Of a stretch of DNA of 41,298 nucleotides, positions 38,082 to 41,298 are shown piece after piece (positions within the stretch are counted from its first letter, which is position 1; every line of letters begins with the position of its first letter). The DNA is from STD2-77 sp964503935 (GTDB lineage: Bacteria > Patescibacteriota > Minisyncoccia > JAHIHE01 > JAGLIN01), in contig CAZDCJ010000006.1 of the NCBI GenBank assembly GCA_964503935.1, positions 1 through 41,298 on the forward strand. Reading direction: 5' to 3'. Under the pieces are notes generated by a model. It had not been told where the DNA came from, did no database searches, and saw only the letters and a list, made by a program, of their open reading frames with translations. The position numbers were made by a program, and so were the translations under genes.

Positions 38082-38396
38082 TTACTTGGAAGCCTTCTTC
38101 TCCGGGTGGGTTGCGATGCGGTCCTTGACCACGTTCACGAACTGTACGCGCTTCTTGCGGCCGTCGAAATTAGTGATCTGCTTCTCGGTGAATTTTACGA
38201 AACCGTCCATGATTGAGAAGATCGTGCGGTCTCTCCCTTCCTTGACGCCTTCGCCCGGGCGGAACTTGTTGCCGATCTGGCGAATGATGATGCCGCCGTC
38301 CTTGACGTATTGGTTACCGAAGACTTTGACACCCAGATACTTCGGCTTACTGTCTTTTAGGTTGGATGCTGTACCACCGGCTTTCTTATGTGACAT
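38082..38396 (-). CDS. rpmA: 50S ribosomal protein bL27
   Basis: The protein has 104 residues. It begins MSHKKAGGTASNLKDSKPKYLGVKVFGNQYVKDGGIIIRQIGNKFRPGEGVKEGRDRTIF, the L27 core, with the flexible N-terminus beginning directly at the conserved segment near the peptidyl transferase centre (no cleaved extension such as in Firmicutes). The C-terminal 25 residues are a charged extension (QFVNVVKDRIATHPEKKASK). It is not beside rplU (3520). A methyltransferase gene lies 14 bases upstream on the same strand, so the two may be co-transcribed. Confidence 0.97.
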   Translation of the reverse strand: MSHKKAGGTASNLKDSKPKYLGVKVFGNQYVKDGGIIIRQIGNKFRPGEGVKEGRDRTIFSIMDGFVKFTEKQITNFDGRKKRVQFVNVVKDRIATHPEKKASK

Positions 38397-38410
38397 TGTA
38401 TTGCTATTAG

Positions 38411-39661
38411 TTATTTATTCTTCAAGATTACGATTTCACGAGCGACAATCTGCTCTGGGCGCGAGTAAATGATGGTACCGCGCCGGGTGATCCGAATGTC
38501 CGGACTTTCAAATCGCTTATCAAGCGGACACACTCTAGAGTAACCTAAATTTTCGAAGCTGTCAATGAATTCTCCGAAAACGTATTCCTTGGGCTTGAGC
38601 TGGTAGGCGGGGAGGGTTATGACGATCCGGCTGCTTTTCTGGAGGAGCGCTCGGGCGCTCGGGAGGAAGCGGGTGTAGAGTTTGTTCAAAGTAGCATAAT
38701 TGTCCTTGATTTCCTGGTTGGAAGGGGTCTTTTTATACACCGGCCCGAGGGTGGATTCGGTGACGATGGCATCTACCGAGCCGGGCTTGAGCTTGCGGAT
38801 AGCTTCGCCGAATCCCGCCTGGAACACTTTATAATCAGGATAGGTAAGGATGTATTTCTTCGAGAGCCACTCCAGGTTCTCCTTGCATTTCTCGATCTGC
38901 TTATCGTTGGCATCGGAGCCGACTACGCGATAGTCATCGAGGAGCGCTTCTTGAAGGATAGTACCAGTGCCGCAGAAGGGATCGAAGATGAGTCCGCCGG
39001 TCCTCACTTGGGCAAGATTAATCATCGCCTGGGCAAGCTTGGGCGGCATCATGCCGATGCGCGCATCGCGCCCCGGCTTCTCGTAGTCGCGCGCGCCGTA
39101 GCTTTCGATATCCTGGACGATAAGCGTCCGGCCAAGGATGATATCTCTGCCATCCATGATGATATCAAATTCCATTCCTTTGCCGCTATGCGAGAGCCTA
39201 TTATTGAATACGGTCGCCGTGGAAAGGGCATCTTCTTCCGGAAGGGGATAGACGATACGGGTGGAGAAATCCTTAAGTTCATCCCGCTTTATCTTGGAAA
39301 AGATATCGCGGAAGAGCTCCTGTGTCGCTGCGGCTTTATCTTTCCCGTTCTTTTTGGTATAATAGACACTGTAACCGATACTCTTTTTTCCCGGCTTCTC
39401 CTCCAGGGATTTTTTTATAAAGGAGACAATCGCTGCGCGCACTCCCTCCGCGTCTGACTTCCCGAGGACCTCCGCCATCTTGGGCGCTCCGCCCATCTGT
39501 ACGAAAAGATCGCGTACAGGCAGCGGCTCCGCGGTCTTCAGGATCAGGAATTCCGGTTCTAAAAGGGTGGCTTCGTAAGCGGTGCGGTATTTTTCCAGCA
39601 TGGCCTGGATCTCAGCGAGCGAGATGGCCGGAATGCGGCCCAGGAAGAAGATATATTCCAT
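38411..39661 (-). CDS. Trm11/TrmG10-like RNA guanine-N2 methyltransferase family protein
   Basis: The protein has 416 residues. An N-terminal THUMP-like half (about 1-180) is followed by the class I methyltransferase core: RDYEKPGRDARIGMMPPKLAQAMINLA (191-217), SAM motif I FDPFCGTGT (226-234), D250 and the catalytic segment IVTESTLGPVY (299-309). The layout matches Trm11/TrmG10 enzymes, which make N2-methylguanosine in tRNA in archaea and eukaryotes. Those have (D/N)PPY; here it is TESTLGP, so the Pro-Pro-aromatic motif is gone. It may have another target. rpmA follows 14 bases on. Confidence 0.85.
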   Translation of the reverse strand: MEYIFFLGRIPAISLAEIQAMLEKYRTAYEATLLEPEFLILKTAEPLPVRDLFVQMGGAPKMAEVLGKSDAEGVRAAIVSFIKKSLEEKPGKKSIGYSVYYTKKNGKDKAAATQELFRDIFSKIKRDELKDFSTRIVYPLPEEDALSTATVFNNRLSHSGKGMEFDIIMDGRDIILGRTLIVQDIESYGARDYEKPGRDARIGMMPPKLAQAMINLAQVRTGGLIFDPFCGTGTILQEALLDDYRVVGSDANDKQIEKCKENLEWLSKKYILTYPDYKVFQAGFGEAIRKLKPGSVDAIVTESTLGPVYKKTPSNQEIKDNYATLNKLYTRFLPSARALLQKSSRIVITLPAYQLKPKEYVFGEFIDSFENLGYSRVCPLDKRFESPDIRITRRGTIIYSRPEQIVAREIVILKNK

Positions 39662-39719
39662 ATATTTAGAGATTTGCTTATGAGTGAATTATACAAGTAA
39701 ATGCGCTAAAGACAAAAAT

Positions 39720-40148
39720 ATGTTCATAGACGCCACTTTGGAAAAAAATAAAGAGAAGCTCCGGATGTTAGGCATCCTCGTACTGGTCTTTTCCCTGGGG
39801 TTCGGCTCCGGATATTATTACCTGGACGCCGCAAGGGGCGAGGCCGCTGTCATTCTCCAGGACAAAAGCACGGATTGTGCGGTGCTTTTCGAGGCGGCTG
39901 CCGGAAAAGCTGCCGATCCCGTAGCCATTGCGCCGAAAGGCAAGGAATCCGAAGACGCTTCCGGAAAAGTGCTTTCCGGCTCTACTGAGGCTGAAAAGCT
40001 TTTTGCGGCCAGCAAAAACAGCACTCTATATCATACTCCGGATTGCCAATATGTCAAACGGATAAAGGAAGAAAACAGGGTTTGGTTCGGCTCTGAGGAA
40101 GAGGCTCAGGCGACAGGAAAGAAACCCCATAGTTGCATTTCAGAGTGA
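39720..40148 (+). CDS. Membrane-anchored protein with Ada-like metal-binding domain
   Basis: The protein has 142 residues from ATG 39720; an in-frame start at 39684 adds 12 residues. One N-terminal membrane helix (MLGILVLVFSLGFGSGYYYL, 16-35) and an Ala/Glu linker lead to FAASKNSTLYHTPDCQYVKRIKEENRVWFGSEEEAQATGKKPHSC (95-139), which follows the Ada zinc-binding domain pattern. C109 and C139 are kept; the other two zinc positions appear as His or Tyr (H105, H137). The domain would lie outside the membrane, so methyl transfer as in Ada is doubtful. The gene is divergent from the Trm11-like gene, with 58 bases between. Confidence 0.75.
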   Translation: MFIDATLEKNKEKLRMLGILVLVFSLGFGSGYYYLDAARGEAAVILQDKSTDCAVLFEAAAGKAADPVAIAPKGKESEDASGKVLSGSTEAEKLFAASKNSTLYHTPDCQYVKRIKEENRVWFGSEEEAQATGKKPHSCISE

Positions 40149-40201
40149 ATTTTGACTTATTATTCTTATGGTGCTATCTTGAAGGCAAGAAAAGAACTTT
40201 G

Positions 40202-40234
40202 AAAAAGGGCCAGGGAGGGACTAGGCTCTTTTTT
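40202..40234 (+). terminator. Intrinsic terminator
   Basis: AGGGCC (40206-40211) pairs with GGCTCT (40224-40229, one G-U), preceded by A's and followed by T's. It closes the Ada-like gene. Confidence 0.8.
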
Positions 40235-40281
40235 GTACCTTCAAAAACATATCATCAGACAAGAAATAGGAGGTTGGTACG

Positions 40282-41229
40282 ATGGCGAGAAAGGGAGCTC
40301 GTTCCGGCAGTCGCTGTCTGCCGGTAAGGGATCTGACATCCCAGTCAGATTACATAAAGAAATGGCAGTTAGTAATGATTGCCGTTATGACTGGTCGTAA
40401 GCTTCAGAATCTACGGGGTAAGAATAAGCATCATTATTTTCCATCGGTATTGGACAAGACGATAAGATATCTGAGGAAGATTGATTATTATACGGATGAC
40501 CCCTATTACAGTTTTATCGTAAACAATATCAGGGCTGTCTTGGTGCAGATGGGAACCATAAACAAATCCGAAATGACCGAATCTGCGAACGGTAAGATCC
40601 ACGGGGGCGAGAAAAAGATCAGGAATTGCATGGATGGCTTGGAGGCGGATCTGTATAAAGACAGTTATTGCTATGTTCCGCCTTATCTGCATGACTTGTT
40701 CAACAGACTGTTTGCCGGAGAGATTACTCCCCCGGAAGCGCTCCTGAAACTTGAGTGGATATTCGATGAAAGGAGGGTTTATAATGGAGAGAACAAGGAA
40801 AATCTTATAGATTTTCTGGTGAGCGTCAGCGTTCTTGAAAAAAAACGGATATTTACGGCAGATGAGATAAAAAGAATACGCCTTCTCCGGAATGGAAAGG
40901 AAGACGTAAGGAACGCTGCTCTTTTGAGAATACTGAGTCTAGAAATCCAGGATGTAATAGATATGCTTAACTTGTATTTCTTCCATCCCTATTGGAATCG
41001 GGAAAGGTATAAGAAGCATTTTCTGCTCTTGATGTTCCTGAAGCCTCCCGACCGACTCAAAAAGACCAATATCTCGATGTATCTGGATTATTACCGGAAT
41101 AATGGACTCCGAAGGGTTTTTCGGGACATAGATGAAGGGGATATGAAACTTCTAGTTTTCTTCCTAAGCCGATTTTCGGAAACGAATTGGGGTGAGGTTA
41201 GAGGATTTCGTCAGGATCAACATCTATGA
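40282..41229 (+). CDS. Hypothetical protein (315 aa)
   Basis: AGGAGG stands eight bases before ATG 40282. The protein is soluble and helix-rich, with a basic start (MARKGARSGSRCLPVR), KKWQLVMIAVMTGRKLQNLRGKNKHHYFPSVLDKTIRYLRKIDYY (about 26-70), and repeated bulky helices (ALLRILSLEIQDVIDMLNLYFFHPYWNRERYKKHFLLLMFL). No catalytic motif, signal or membrane helix is convincing and no family is recognised. The many Lys/Arg and aromatic residues would suit a nucleic-acid-binding role, but this is only a guess. Its end overlaps the gene entering from the right on the other strand by 32 bases. Confidence 0.75.
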   Translation: MARKGARSGSRCLPVRDLTSQSDYIKKWQLVMIAVMTGRKLQNLRGKNKHHYFPSVLDKTIRYLRKIDYYTDDPYYSFIVNNIRAVLVQMGTINKSEMTESANGKIHGGEKKIRNCMDGLEADLYKDSYCYVPPYLHDLFNRLFAGEITPPEALLKLEWIFDERRVYNGENKENLIDFLVSVSVLEKKRIFTADEIKRIRLLRNGKEDVRNAALLRILSLEIQDVIDMLNLYFFHPYWNRERYKKHFLLLMFLKPPDRLKKTNISMYLDYYRNNGLRRVFRDIDEGDMKLLVFFLSRFSETNWGEVRGFRQDQHL

Positions 41230-41298
41230 TCCAGTCTTCTCTCACCAGATCCAGAAGCGCGTTACGGACTTGCATATCAAGTCCGTTTTTATGTCGGA
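41198..41298 (-). CDS. C-terminal end of a minus-strand gene (5' end outside window)
   Basis: From the window edge the frame reads RHKNGLDMQVRNALLDLVRED, then WIIDVDPDEIL, to a TAA at 41200-41198. The 32 visible residues look protein-like, with a helix and an acidic end, but no family can be named. It overlaps the 3' end of the 315-residue hypothetical gene by 32 bases, tail to tail. Confidence 0.5.
   Translation of the reverse strand, partial: RHKNGLDMQVRNALLDLVREDWIIDVDPDEIL

Overview
The window looks like chromosome of a Candidate Phyla Radiation (Patescibacteria) bacterium, most likely from the Parcubacteria side. This is inferred from short, mostly housekeeping genes, many starts without a Shine-Dalgarno site, a shortened HrcA, a Trm11-like RNA methyltransferase, Zn-binding IS256-type and IS1595-type transposase remnants, and intergenic spaces full of short palindromic repeats. 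bL9 is present; some CPR groups lack it. Genes such as those ending at 1084 and 26159 stop at TGA, so the standard bacterial code is in use and UGA is not recoded.

Layout. 1-3415: the end of a membrane protein, an IS1595 transposase remnant, then four genes for nucleotide-type chemistry (an NDK-like protein, a class I methyltransferase, a Nudix hydrolase, and a phosphoribosyltransferase-PELOTA protein of the kind linked to tellurite/stress Ter clusters). 3433-10137: rplU, then recR, dnaB, cysS and corA on the minus strand, separated by repeat-rich gaps. The 960-base gap between cysS and corA holds two candidate non-coding RNAs. 10230-13846: a CIRCE-controlled heat-shock operon, hrcA-grpE-(small Cys-rich protein)-dnaK. 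14284-15085: a small membrane protein and an unknown gene with a structured leader and a 19-bp inverted repeat behind it. 15103-22962: an AbrB-like regulator, a secreted protein, a MacA-type membrane-fusion protein, a MacB-type ATPase and two FtsX/MacB-type permeases. This exporter locus is broken up by a repeat element carrying a dead GIY-YIG gene, by a Cys-rich minus-strand gene and by two small acidic minus-strand ORFs. 23636-26622: rny, ymdB and hup. 26718-27585: a decayed transposase. 28068-33514: a surface-glycan and envelope block (GT4 glycosyltransferase, O-antigen-ligase-like protein, LCP ligase, S41 protease). 33577-41298: rplI, pyrG, membrane proteins of unknown role, rpmA, a Trm11-like methyltransferase, a membrane-anchored Ada-like zinc domain protein and an unknown 315-residue protein; a minus-strand gene enters from the right edge.

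How the genes work together. The strongest functional units are the HrcA/CIRCE heat-shock operon, the MacAB-like exporter with its possible AbrB regulator, the rny-ymdB pair (adjacent in Bacillus too), and the glycan polymer synthesis and attachment set (GT4, ligase, LCP). The most unusual parts are the nucleotide-enzyme quartet at 578-3415, the candidate RNAs at 8365-8497 and 8918-9103, the hairpin-flanked gene at 14637, and a promoter module shared by two orphan genes 23 kb apart. All function calls come from reading the sequence and remembered family features; no search or folding program was run.
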